Positions 46,068-57,327 of a DNA stretch of 64,000 nucleotides are shown here, in pieces. Source of the stretch: Deuterostichococcus epilithicus (taxonomy: Eukaryota; Chlorophyta; Trebouxiophyceae; Prasiolales; Stichococcaceae). The notes under the pieces were generated by a model, which did not search any database, was not told where the DNA came from, and saw only the letters and a list, made by a program, of their open reading frames with translations. Both the position numbers and the translations under genes were made by a program. The stretch's first letter is position 1. Every line of letters starts with the position of its first letter. Location: the NCBI GenBank assembly GCA_033439295.1, contig JAVTLE010000013.1:2418001-2482000 (forward strand), given 5' to 3'.

Positions 46068-48202
46068 TCAGTCCTTCTTCAACTCTAGCACCTCCTTCGT
46101 GATCTTCGGCACCCACTTGTCTGCAGGGCCGTCCTTGGTGATGATCAGGATCTCCACCGCGTCGCCCTGTCGCAGGGGCATCACAGCTTCAGAGCTGGGT
46201 CATCAGGGGCCCTCACATAACATACATCCATCTTTCTCAGCCGCAGGAGGGTGCAATATGGACCAAAAACACTGTTAGCACATGGTGCCTGCAAGAGCAG
46301 TGTGAGAACATGTCAGTCATAGAATGTGGTCAGCTATCATACGGCTTGGTCAAACGACTGTAGCGGCAAGAGGCGACCTACCTTCCAAACCTCGACACCT
46401 GGCCTCTAAAGTTGTAGGCGAGAAAGGCAAGACCGCTGCAGACAATAAGGCATCTACGCTGACCGTGTAGATGCCATGCCCACCGGTGGACGCGGAGAAC
46501 GCTGGGAGTGGGAAGAGTGGACATAAGCGCTGAAGCAGCCCAGAACTGACCGTGTAGATGTCGCGCTCGCCAGCGGAGACGAAGGCGTCCCGCACCAGGT
46601 CCAGTGCCCGATCGAGCGGCAGCTGCGTGATCCAGTCGCGCTCGGGGAGCACCAGCTTGCTGGCCGCCGCCAGCTGGTTGTCCAGCACCGGCTGTATCAG
46701 GTTGCTGCCCGAGCCCTGCGCAGTGGCAGCACGGGATTGAAAGGTGTCGCAAGGCCCGACATGGTCCCCTGTGCACGCGCATGGCGAGAGTGTGCTTGAA
46801 CCAGCCTGCACCATGCAAAGGGCTTTCGAGCATAGTGCGGCGCAGCATGCCCACAGGCCCGGCCTACCTGGCAACTGTACCCCACTCGTTCGTGGGAGCC
46901 GATGCCGTCGTAGGTGTAGACTGATCCCACGCCTGCAGTCCAGCAGAGCACGATTTTCGCTGTCGATTGAACCCGAATCTCAATCGGGCTGTGCACACCA
47001 TGTGCTGTTGCTGTAAATGACCCTCCCAGCACAACATGTGTGCTCCTATCTCAAAGCAAGCTGGCGGCACTCTGCACCAATTGAAAGGGTGATTTTACGG
47101 AAGCAGAATCTCATCGCCGCTCACGCCCACACACCACGCGCTGTCAAGGCCGCAGCAGAGGTTGGCAGTGCAATTGTGGTGGCAGCAGAAGGGGTTCACG
47201 ATTGAATATCGAAAGGCGCAAACGCATTTGCTTGTCGCAAGGCGCAAAGCGCACCCTTGCTGTCGAGGCCGCAGCACAGGTTGGCGGTGTAGTAGGGGAA
47301 GAAGCGCTTGTAGTACAGCGTATTGGAGAGCAGCTGCGCCGCCGCGCCCACGTTCATGGGCTTGCGGTGCGCAAATTGGTACTGCACCGCCCGTGCCTGG
47401 TGCAGAACAGTGTTATGCAGATCAGTGTTGTGCGTCCGTTCGTGGTCCCAATGGTCGGTTACTAGAATGCAGCAGGACTGTGAACACACATGCGCAGAGC
47501 CGGACGCAGGCGTGCCTGCAGTGTTTTGTGCAGCGTCTTCGCATCCGCCTGCATGCCTGCCGTGGCGACGACCACTCCCGGAGCTCTGCAGCATGAGCCA
47601 ACTCATTCCTCAGCTGTGGGCACACGGTTGGCGTAGTGCACAAGTATTGTTGATTGCAAAGTGCTCACAATCTGCTGTGGTTCGCGAGGGGTAGGCGCGA
47701 TGCAAATTGCAACTCACATTTGCACCAGCTTTGAGCATTCTCGTGTCAAGATGCTGTAGCCAGTCGATAGCCGCGTGCTGGCTGCGACAATGCAGTAGCC
47801 ATCGCCTGCCACCGCAACCGCCGTGCTGCGGAGCAGATGCAGGTCTCATTGCACCACTGCCGTATTGCAGCAACATGCGCATATCCACCATTCGCAAGCT
47901 TGAAAGCATTCTTATCTGCAAAGCATCACAACATCCTGGCAGCCGCTCAAGCTCGAGCACAGTGGATCCTTCAGATGCCACTCACCCGCCGTTGTCGTCA
48001 TACCTGCGCAGAAAACAAGCCTGACATCAGGTCCAACTCGGCTGCGTCTTTCAAGCGATGCAAAACGGGCATGCACGTCAAATAACTTTCGCATCAGTGC
48101 TCGTGCAACCACCCGAATAACTCACGGGCTCCACGACGGGTGTGTGATGGGATCGCCAGTAGCAACAGGCGTCGCTAGCCTGAATGTCGCTGCAGCCGCC
48201 AT
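46068..48202 (-). CDS. PBF1: 20S proteasome subunit beta-6 (PSMB1/PBF1)
   Basis: Exons in transcript order: 48126-48202, 47986-48003, 47718-47825, 47516-47585, 47255-47381, 46868-46932, 46551-46715, 46068-46166 (242 residues, close to the usual 220-240). The path reads WSPYDDNGGTAVAVAGDGY, then STRLSTGYSILTRE, AQLLSNTLYYKRFFPYYTAN, SVYTYDGIGSHERVGYSC, LIQPVLDNQLAAASKLVLP, LDRALDLVRDAFVSAGERD and finally EVLELKKD. Each block matches plant PBF1. This is a non-catalytic beta ring subunit. Exon 2 is a microexon of 18 nt. The exon 4 donor is GC (CAG|GCACGC); the model is about five residues shorter there than plant PBF1, so that border is the least sure. The last exon has an insertion of about 8-10 residues before the end. 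The start codon faces the complex I gene across a 378-bp shared spacer. Confidence 0.9.
47141..47170 (-). repeat. Duplicated fragment of proteasome exon 5 inside the next intron
   Basis: These 30 bases match 47260-47289, the 3' end of exon 5 (ANLCCGLDS), at 27 of 30 positions. They lie in the following intron (46933-47254). Confidence 0.75.
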
Positions 48203-48580
48203 GGCAGCCTGTTCCTTGTGACGTGCAGTGTTTGCAATTGGTGCAAGGGTTCAGGACTTCCACAGCTGACCTGTTCAGGAGGCTTCCGACAACCCAATCG
48301 GGGTGAAATCAACCCCGCGCTGTTTGGCTGGGTAGAGAAGCCCTCGTGAAAGCGCTTGCAAGGATTTGTCAAACGCAACGTGCAGTTTCGGCGGATGCTT
48401 GAAGCAAAGAAAGCAACAGAAAAGAGAGAACAGTCCAGTGAGAACTGGTTCTGGCAGTCTCGCTTTGCTTCCCTTACAGGTTTGCAGGCTCAAATTGCCG
48501 CTCTGGCAAGCAGTCGTCCGTTCTCTGCTTCAAGTTGTACACGAACACTCGAGGTGGCACCTTCTGTCAGGCCGTGAGCT
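48203..48580. promoter_or_regulatory. Probable bidirectional promoter (proteasome beta-6 / complex I B12)
   Basis: The only DNA between two divergent start codons (48202 minus, 48581 plus) of two housekeeping organelle or proteostasis genes. I see no clear TATA box. Assignment rests on position only. Confidence 0.5.
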
Positions 48581-48748
48581 ATGGCGTTTCAATGGGAAAA
48601 GTTCGAGGCGTGGAGGAAGCACCCAATGCTCAACAACAACCTGCGCCTGAGGCACTCGCTGCCCGGCCTGGGCATCGCCACGGTCGCCTTCGCCGCGTTC
48701 GTCGCATACGACAAGCTGATCGCCGGCAACAACGGCGGCCACCACTGA
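48581..48748 (+). CDS. NDUFB3: Mitochondrial complex I subunit B12 (NDUFB3)
   Basis: A single exon encodes 55 residues: MAFQWEKFEAWRKHPMLNNN, a segment reading RHSLPGLGIATVAFAAFVAY, and an end in His-His. Plant B12 has the same order: EWRKHPML, then RHATPGLGIAVVAF, one membrane helix and a short polar tail. It is an accessory subunit of the membrane arm of NADH:ubiquinone oxidoreductase in the inner mitochondrial membrane. The stop is followed after only 8 nt by the ATG of the PhyH-type gene in another frame, with no TGTAA between, so the two may share one mRNA. Confidence 0.88.
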   Translation: MAFQWEKFEAWRKHPMLNNNLRLRHSLPGLGIATVAFAAFVAYDKLIAGNNGGHH

Positions 48749-48756
48749 GGGGCGCA

Positions 48757-50973
48757 ATGCGCGCCCCAGCAGCGCTCGCCGCGGCGAGGCGCGAGACTGC
48801 CGCTATGCCTGTTGGCGAAATCGCAGCCAGTGCGGCATATGGTGCAGCCAGCCTGCAGATTACCGCTCGCACGCCATCAGGCCGCAAGCGGGCTGCTACC
48901 CAAGCTGCCAGCCAGGCTCCTGCTCAGCGACGGCGCGGAGGGCAATCCTCAAGTGGGACAGCCTCAGTGGAAGGAGGCTCGGACCAGCAGGACGTAGAAG
49001 GAGCCGAGGGAGGCGCCTTAGATGCGCCTGCTGAGAGGGACAGCGGCCGCCGCTCCCGCGGGGGCCGACACAGCGGAGGCTCCGTCGCCGGCAGCAAGAC
49101 CGGCGCTGAGGGTCTCATACCCGTCATGGCCGGCACTGGCGAAGTGCTGGCGGCCGCCATGGCGGATTCGACGGCGCTGTACGCCCAGCGTGATTGGCCC
49201 GGCCTGCGCGCCCGGCTGCAGCGGGACGGGTACTTGATGCTGAGGGGCGTGCTGGCGGCAGCCGCGGTCCTCAGGGTGCGATCACAACTGCCGTGCACCG
49301 CAGAGCCACGGTCCGTACCTCAGTGTGCCTTGTTGGATGTTGTTGGAACAGCAGTCGTATCGATGCCAGCGCAACATGTCGTCCAGGCGCGTGCCTTCCT
49401 GCTGGAGGAGCTGCACGCCGCCAAGCCGCGCTGCTTTGCGCCAGGCATCCCCCACAGCGAGGTGGGCTTTCGCTGTGCAACGACCGCTGGCTTGCCTCAA
49501 CGAGTTCCAGCCTGGATGGAAGAGGAGTTGCACTGCGCATCACGAGATGTGCGTGTCCTTCCATGACTTTTTGTCACAAATGAGAGCAGGCAGCATGTGC
49601 TTCCGAGGAGGCAAGAGAGCGATGCGCAGATGTGTCGCAGGCGCGGGCGGCGGAGGGAGGGGGCAGCCTGGGGCTGCTGGCGCGGCAGGACCTGGCGGCG
49701 GCGCCGCCTGTCGCGGCCGTGCTGGAGGCGCCGCCTCTGTTTGCGCTCATGCGCCGCCTGCTGCAGGTGGGCCGAGGCAGCGTCGAGCTGGCCTCTTGCT
49801 CCTTTTGTGTAGCGCAAGTCATGATGCCTGATGGTGATACTTTGCAGTCGCAGCGCGCTATCTCAGCCTGGGCACCTGCAACTGTAGGCTGAGGAGGTGG
49901 TGACGAGCGGGTACAAGTGGCTGCGTGCGGTGGGCGCCGCCCAGTTCACCGGTTTGCACACCGACCGCGTCTTCCTTGGCCGGGGTGCGCACCCTGCTTT
50001 ACGGGCCTAAACGCAACACGCAGCGCAGCTTGCTGATCGGACATGCATGTGCTGCGCCTGCTAAGCTTATTGGCGCTGCGGGCTGTCAACTGCTAGAATG
50101 GAGCACACCCGGCCGCTGCCTCCCGCAGGCACTCCACGGCTGCTGACGGCGTGGACGCCGCTGGGGGATCTGCCGCCGAGACTGGGCTCCCTGCTGGTCG
50201 CCGCCGGCTCGCACCGCCTGCCCGCCTTTGCCGCCCTGCGCGCCAGCTATGGTCATAGCCAGGTGCGCCTCTTCCCAGAGATTTCGGGTTCGTTCTGGCG
50301 AGGTCTTCCGGGACCATGGCCCCTGCAGCAGTTCCTGCAGCGATTGGGCAGCTGAGCAGCGGCACGGATCTGCGTAGCATCGGCCAACAGTCATCTGCAC
50401 ACTCGGCCTGCGACGCATGCGCTGCGGCCCACGAATGGCGCCTTGCGAAGCAGACTCGAGAGACATCATCGCTGGTAGCAGGTGGGTAAGGACGGCACTC
50501 GCAGCGGCTGGCTGACGGACAATGGCGGCGCGCTTGCGGGCCGGGCCGGCGGCCCTGTGGACTGGCGCGTCGCCGACTGCGGCCCAGGCGATGTCGTGGT
50601 GCTGGGTGCGACTTTGCCGATCGCGTGTGCCTCAAATTGCCGTTGTAGACACATCTGCCAGCAGGGTATGCTCCTTCTGCATGTTGGTTGCCACCTGTCT
50701 GGCGACAGCTCGAGAGCTCACAGCTGTGGATAAGAATTGGGCTCGTCAACATGTGGGTTATGGCTTGTCAACATTTGCCATGCTTGCATTACAGGGCTGG
50801 ATGTGCTGCACATGAGTGCCTCCAACGAGACGCGGCCGCCGCGCATCCGCCTGTCATGCGACACGCGGTGGCAGCCGGCGGGCGAGCCGCGCGACCCGCG
50901 CCTGGTCATGTGGCGCACCGCCGACGACTGCGGGGCCGACAGCGAGGTCGATAGATGTCGCAGATGTCGTTGA
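48757..50973 (+). CDS. PhyH-family 2-oxoglutarate/Fe(II) dioxygenase
   Basis: Exons: 48757-49275, 49387-49461, 49641-49766, 49888-49984, 50129-50262, 50482-50605, 50795-50973 (417 residues). After a disordered N-terminus of about 140 residues, the fold begins LRARLQRDGYLMLRGVL, as in phytanoyl-CoA dioxygenase relatives. The iron ligands fit HTD in FTGLHTDRVFLGRG and a distal His in LDVLHMSASNE; the Arg in RPPRIRLSCDTRWQ fits the 2-oxoglutarate carboxylate contact. The substrate cannot be read from sequence. The first ATG is only 8 nt after the NDUFB3 stop; alternative starts are at 48805 and 49126. The next plus-strand TGTAA is at 51395-51399, 421 nt after the stop. Confidence 0.82.
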
Positions 50974-51412
50974 TGAGGCAGGCGCTACGGTGGCCTCAAG
51001 ACGCGCTGTCTGCTGGAGCGTAATGGAAGCTTGGCGTCCGAACTGAACGAGGCAGAATGGATTGTTGAGGACCCGAGGACTCCTGATCTGGTTTGGCTCT
51101 GCCTTTGTTTTCGCAAGGGGGCATGTTCATGGCCAAATGCCCGCTGACGCGAAGCTGGCAAAAGCCGCATGTGCAGCACACGCAGGCATCTCCTAACTTT
51201 TTCAACTCACAAGATTCGCTCACAGTTTGCTCTTTCCACCTCTGCCTCGGTTCGGTTCTACCCGCGATTTTCCGGTGTTGTTGCACGTCACTTTCGACGA
51301 CGAAACCGAACTTATTGGGTAAAGGGTCATCGCAACTCGGTTGCGCCACCATTTGCTGTCCGAGTTTTCAATTGGTGCCTTGCTTGCCAGTTGATGTAAG
51401 TTTTGGATGCAG
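50974..51412. other. Spacer; 3' flank of the dioxygenase gene and unresolved 5' end of the next gene
   Basis: Lower GC than the flanking exons. A TGTAA lies at 51395-51399. A first exon of the ARM-like gene could lie here (an in-frame ATG occurs at 51123), but I cannot fix its borders. Confidence 0.4.
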
Positions 51413-54151
51413 ATTGTACCATTGCGAATTTGACCATGCACCGCCTGCCGGCGCTGAGGCACTGCGTCAGTCTGAGCCAGCATGCGACAGCCGTGCTCGG
51501 TGGCAGCGAGAGTCTTCATCACCATCACCGTCACACTGTGCCCTCGACGGTCCGTCGGCATCGCGTGTTGTTCAAGACTGGTGTCGGCTGGCAGCTGCTG
51601 TCAGCTGGACAGCAGCCGGCACTGAGCCGCACTGCGTGCGCGGCGCAGCACCGCCAGACGCCGCACCTAGCTCAACGGCGGCAACCGTGGCCCGGCGCCG
51701 CACAGCGCGCCGGCAGGGGCGCAGCGCCCGTCGCCTGGCCGCTGCGCCGGCGGCGACGGCGCAATCCGCGACGCCGGCGAGATACGCCACCACCTGCAGG
51801 ACGCAGTTCCGCACGGCGCCGGACCTGGTGGCCTGCCTGCGCCGCTTCAACGCGCTGCGCGTTGCGTCGCTGTCGGACGTCTGCGAGGTGCAAGTGCAGC
51901 TGGGGCTCGGCGAGAATAAGGTGATGCTTTGCAATTCATGCGTGCTGCTCGACTGTCCCTGCCTTGTGCTTGGTCACGCCCCTGCGTGACAGCGAGCGCA
52001 ACGGAGCTCGTCGAATCCGGCACAGCAGACCCTGGCAGCAGCCTGAACGCATGGGAGCCTCCTGACGCACAGAGACCCTGGACAACTGCCATGCTGGTCC
52101 TGGGCATCGGCCTGAAACCCTGGAAACCCTGAAGTGCTGGCCGCCGCCTCCCGCAGGCGGTCATGGATGCGCACCACGGCAACGGCTTTGCAAGGGACTT
52201 TTTGGCAGACGACGGCATGGCGGAGGTGCGTCCTGCCATGCGTGCACTGGGGACGGCGGCCGCAGTGGCCAACTGTCTGGCTGCCTTCCAGACATGGGCA
52301 TCGAACAAAATACACACCGCCGTGTGCGCAGTGGCCAGCCCCATGGCCCATCGCATCGCAGAGCATGTCAGTGGATCAGCGCCCCCGGTGTGGGCATTGA
52401 ACATGCATAGAGGGAAGCATGCACTACCTGCGACACAGGTCCTGCGGTTGCTGCACCACCCGGATAAGCATGTGCACCGGGAGGCCTTCCGATTTGCCCG
52501 TGCCCTGTCGCAACAGGTGCGCATATGCGCGATGTCTCGTTGGTGAACTCTCCTTCAAGCATGAACCGTGAGTGTGACGGCTGTGCCCTGCACCAGCTGC
52601 AGCTGCCTTGGACTGCGCCCGCATGCATCCTGCTGCGTCTTTGCTTGCGGTTGAAGCACAGAACAGGCAGACGCAAACAGAGTCGCCTGTGCTGTTTCAT
52701 TCTTGATTCGTCCATGGCAGGGCTGGGTCACGCGGCAGCTGGTGGGCCGCTGCTTTGTGGCACGGCTGGTGCCGCTCATCAACGCCGAGCGGAACGGCCG
52801 CCCCGCGGACGCCTGCCGCCTCGCAGCCCAGCTGCTGGCAAGCGCGCAGCGGGGCGGGTATGCCCGCGATGCGGCGATCCAGGTACAAACTACTCACTGT
52901 GTCAGGTCGCTGACTTTGCATGCCGCTGGCGTGGCCAAAGTCCTTGGCTTAGGAGGGGCTCTGGCAGAGCTGTCACACCCTACTGAGCCGCTACCTGCAG
53001 CGGCTCACTGCCACAGCTGTTCGGGCCTTCTGAGCCACCGCCTGGGATGCTCAAGCCACACGGCCCACGCCGCAGCAGCAAGCACCAGCAGCAGCCTGAG
53101 CTCTGCATATTCCCTCTGCGGCGCAGCTGCTGGACTCGGGCGGGCTGGAGAACCTGGCGCTGGCGCTGTCGACTTCGCCTTCCACGAGGCAGTCCGACAT
53201 CGTGCGCTCTTTAGACGCTCCCTACGAAGTGCCTCTGGCAATTTGTGTATGAGGCTGTCACTGCTGCTCGTTGCATCCGTGTGCCAATCCAACGCGACCT
53301 CGGCTGCCGTCACACCCGACTTTGTGAGCCCCACTTTAGCTTGAACCATTGCAATAATGGCCTCCACCCGCAGCTTGGCAGGGCTTCGGAGGCGGTGCAC
53401 TGCGTGGCAGCCTGCGGGCCAACATACCGCCGCCGTCTTGCCGCGGCGGACACCATGGCGGCACTTTGTGCTTTTGCCAGCGCCGACCTCATGCAGGCGG
53501 TATCCAGCCAGAGGAAGCCGCTCGTCGCTGCTGACCTGCCGCAGCTGCGGCATGCCGCCGAGACGGTCTCCTTCCTTGCGGTGGCGGTCGTTGGCGACGG
53601 CGAGACTGCCTCAGCCAACCTGCTTGACAGCGGCACCGTCGAGTTTCTGGTGCAGGTGTGACATCGCCTTTGCCGTGCAGTTCGGGGTGTGTGCGTTCCT
53701 GGACATGTTTCCCCAGTGTTGAGATTTTTGCGCATTGTGTCGGGGCTGCACGCATGTGATGCTGGAAGACTACTGGCCAACCTGTCCAGATATGCAGGGA
53801 CCCGCAGAGCCTGAGCAGGCCCAGCCGTCTGGGACTGGCAGCCCATCCGCCTGTGATCATGGGGCATACATGTTGACAGCCGTTGTTGGCTCACCACAGC
53901 GAGCAGAGGCCTTACGCAGCCCTCCCGCCTGCTGTGCGCAGCTGCAGACACCGTGGCTGGACGGTGCGGCCCCTTCCAGCGGCTGGCGGGACCGCAGCCG
54001 GGAGGCGCTGCGCGGTCTCGCTGCGCAGCACCCCGTAGCGGTGGCGGCGGCACTCGACGGCGTGGACGTCCCCTTCCCGCCCGACACCAGCCCCTCCGCC
54101 TGGCAGGCCTGGTGGACGGACCTGCGAATTGATATGAGAATCACATCGTGA
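51413..54151 (+). CDS. ARM/HEAT-like repeat protein, 5' end unresolved
   Basis: Exons: 51413-51920, 52157-52225, 52439-52516, 52721-52882, 53127-53201, 53374-53655, 53942-54151 (about 460 residues). The first listed exon is basic and Ala/Arg-rich and may carry an organelle-targeting leader; its start is uncertain. From LVACLRRFNALRVASLSD on, the sequence is helical with ARM-style pairs: FLADDGMAE joined by splicing to VLRLLHHPDKHVHREAFRFA, then WVTRQLVGRCFVARLVPLIN, LLDSGGLENLALALSTSP and DTMAALCAFASADLMQAV. The end reads DVPFPPDTSPSAWQAWW. All junctions are phase 0. I recognise no specific family; a scaffold role is the generic inference for such repeats. A TGTAA follows at 54210-54214. Confidence 0.65.
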
Positions 54152-54209
54152 GGAAGGAAGTAGATTGAAGGATAGGTATGGTGGCTGGGTTGGGATTCAT
54201 TGCAGCGAG

Positions 54210-54214
54210 TGTAA
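54210..54214 (+). terminator. TGTAA poly(A) signal of the ARM-like gene
   Basis: 58 nt after the stop codon. Confidence 0.55.
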
Positions 54215-54505
54215 ATATCGGCAGGCGCCTGCTGTGCTGGCAGCCGCAGCCGGACAGGCCACTGTGTGCTAATGGAATGGCAGTCTTTGGCTGCAGATGA
54301 CGGTCCTTGCAGGCATGCTGGTCCTATTGCATCTTCAAACAGCGGCGCCGTGCATGTAGAGATAATGAGCTTTGAGAGTTGCCATTCTTGGGCACAGCTT
54401 TAGGCGATTGTAAACCTATACGCGACTTGTTTGCAGGGTGGTCGTTTGTGGACAAATGGGATTGTAATGTTCTCGAGTCACAACCGCCAAAACGGTCAAA
54501 GCAGT

Positions 54506-54510
54506 TTACA
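54506..54510 (-). terminator. TGTAA poly(A) signal of the TauE/SafE gene
   Basis: TTACA on the plus strand, 123 nt beyond the permease stop in its own sense. The convergent spacer 54152-54633 has no other supported feature. Confidence 0.5.
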
Positions 54511-54633
54511 TCATCGCTGTAGCAGTTTGCAAGACACAAGGGTATCTCATGCTCTGAGGCCCATCACTGGCTGCGGCGTGGCTCACACAGGTTGCATAAA
54601 AGCGTGCTGGCGCTCTGGACTTGACTGAGGCTT

Positions 54634-57312
54634 TCACCGCCTGCCTGCACGGCCAGCTCTCAGCGTCTTCACGCCCAGGAACAGCATGCCGATCGCGAAG
54701 GCGCCCTCCAGCACACCTGCATGCGAAACATGCTCGGCTGGTCCTTCATCATGCCGACTCTCGGTGGATTATGAATCGATCAACAGCTGGCGATAATTTA
54801 TGCGCTGCATCCCAGACATCTTGTGTGCGTCAACGGCCGAAGTTGAATGCACTAGACCTCCATGGCGCACAATTTCTCAAAGGCAGTTCCATCACATCCA
54901 ACCGATATGCAGCAGGGGTGCACCCGGCGGCGCGCTGACGGCGGCGGCGCTGCCCACCCAGCTGCCAAGTGCAGCGCCCGCAGCAAGCCCTGCAATATTG
55001 CAATATGATGCCTCTGTATGAATCGCAGCAACGCCAGGACGAGTGGGTGACAGAAGCCTGAAAAGGAATGATCGGCTCAGTGATGCATCGAGCGCTGATT
55101 CGCATCTTTCGGACAACCGATCACCTGCTGCGAGTCGCCAGTCGACATTGGCCAGTCTTGCGTGCTGAATCAGCGCCACCTGCAAACAACAGCAGAGCGC
55201 ACTACGAAGCTAATGGACTGCGCGACTGATGGAAAGACAGAAACCTTGAGATCAGAGCATGCGCCACACCAGCGATGGCCAGTAAGCTCAGCAGCAGCCA
55301 GGCTCACAGTGCACGGCGCCAGCATCGCCAACAGCGAGGTTCCGAGGACGGCTGCCTGCGGCATGCCTCCCGCCGCCGCCAGCAGCGGCGTCACCACCGT
55401 GCCGCCGCCTGCAGCCGATGACGAGCAGCGCTGGCGGCCGTACAGGAGTGCATGCTTCCTGCCTGGCAGATGCGCTCAAATCTGCTGGCAGCGTCGACAT
55501 ACGCCTATGTAAAAGCTCACGCTCTCTTGAGGAGACGGATCCTGGTGCCTTCACCATGCAAGGCAGCTGCGAGGCAGGCATATCAGAACCAGCACAACGC
55601 CGTGGCTGCGGCACAGAGGGAGGGCACCTATGCCCAGGAGGCCCGTGGCGCAGCCTGCGACGGCGCCGGTGGCGGCATAGAAGGCAGCCTTCGGTGCCGG
55701 CGGCATTGCCCAGGATGGGTCCCATGCACCGGCGGCTGCCGCTGCCGCGACGCCGCCTGGGTCCAGCTGCGAGAGCAGCACCACCTGCAGGCAATGACAT
55801 GAATGCGTGTGAGATAATATCATGCATCAGGATCCAATGGAAGTGAGCACGACCGCATGGTCTTGCTGCGAGGCCCCAGATGGTTGTTGCTCTCGCGCGC
55901 TTGCCGCATGCATGCTAGCATGCAGTCGATTCTCCTGGATGTCATTGGGAAAGTGGCTGACTGCGCTCTACGAAGCACCAAGCACCAGGACGGGCAGGCA
56001 GGAAGCCGCACCTTGAGCGGCACCAGCAGGGCGACCACCACTAGAAAGCCGCCCAGGATGCGGCGCAGCGCCTGCGTTGCAGAGGCGCGGCATTGTTGCA
56101 GGAGCGACGCGAAGCTGCTGCGAGGCCTTGTCGTTGCAGGGGCATGCACACCACCGCGGATGTGCTGCAGACTGACCTGTCATGTATCGCTGGGCGCATA
56201 TTATAACCAGCTGGTGCGACTTTTCAGAGGTTTTTGAGACCTCGCGGTTCCAGCCTACTGATGCCCCTCGACATGCGTCACGTTTTGCACATCTGAGATT
56301 CGGATTCACACCTTGGCATCCAGACGCGTCGTGAGCCAGGCTCCGAGGGGCGCGGTGCACACCGCGGCGGCGCCGATGAGCGCCGCGGCCGAGGGGTCGA
56401 CGACCTGCGCGGAGGAGTAGGTCGTGGTGGCGGCCGCGGCGGTGGCCAGGACCGCTACCAGGGACGAGCCGGAGACCAGCCTGCAGGTGAGGAGCCGACT
56501 TCGCTTGCACAGCCATGTTTCCTGGGCATCTTTCCGGAGCAATGCTGAAAGCCACGCTGCGCTTGCACGACCATCTGCAGCAACATTGCAACAGCAACAA
56601 CGAGGCGAGGAGAAAACACAAAAGGCGGAAAGTCTCACCGCTGGGAGACGCCCGGGCAGGCGCCCACAATGGCGGGCACGATGAGCACGCCGCCGCCCAC
56701 GCCCACGACGCTGCCAAAGAGCCCGGCTGCGACCCCGACGGCCGGTGCGATGCGGCGTGCCTTGGCCCTCGCCTCCGCTGCGCCTAGCGCCGAGCGCGCG
56801 CCGTCACCGCGCTGCTCGCCTGGCTGCCGGCCGCCGCCACCGGGAGCTGTCGAGCTGTCCCCGCTGTCGCCGCCGCTGGTGCTGGCGAAGCCACCGCCGC
56901 CGTGGTTGGTGGACGCTGTGGCGCTGCTGGCGTGCGAGCCGCCGCCACCACCGCTGCTGCTGAAGGCCGCCGGCAGCTGCCAGCAGGCCGGGTCCTTCAG
57001 TTTCGGCCAGCCGCCGGCACCCAATGCGCTGCTGCTGGCGGTCCAGACACAGCCGGTGCCCGGAATCGCCGCTGCCACAGAGACGCCCGTTTGGGGCAGG
57101 CAAAGCCGGCTGCGCCAAGCCGTCGGGGGTGCTTGTGCTGTGAGACTGACGCTGGCAGATGACTGCGCTGCGCAGTGGGCAGGCCATGGCTGGACATGAG
57201 TGATGGTGTGGCTTTGCTGAGAGGCCCATAAGCTGGGAGCCAGCTGACTGCATGCCGGCACGCCGGCGAGCAACCTGGCCGCCGGAGCTGCGACGCGCAG
57301 CGCCGCCAACAT
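54634..57312 (-). CDS. TauE/SafE family anion permease
   Basis: Exons in transcript order: 56639-57312, 56312-56480, 56012-56071, 55628-55784, 55308-55408, 55125-55179, 54924-54989, 54634-54716 (454 residues). An N-terminal leader of about 180 residues (Ala/Arg start, then Gly/Ser-rich) precedes two related membrane halves. Half one has AAGLFGSVVGVGGGVLIVPA; half two has GAVAGCATGLLGIG joined to GGGTVVTPLLAAAGGMPQAA, then LGTSLLAMLAP and HARLANVDWRLAAG. The glycine-rich G(I/V)GGG motifs and the GNVDWRLA-type turn are hallmarks of the family, which moves sulfite, sulfoacetate or other anions. The leader suggests a plastid or other organelle membrane. The ATG lies 15 nt after the stop of the small gene at 57328-57839 on the same strand. 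Confidence 0.82.
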
Positions 57313-57327
57313 GGCTCCGCTGGGGTG

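Noticed and set aside
52157-52225. Histone deacetylase-like motif (MDAHHGNGFARDFL)
   Set aside because: It resembles the DAHQGNG motif of class IV HDACs, but the flanking exons joined in frame show ARM/HEAT-like helices and no other HDAC motif. The match is most likely chance.
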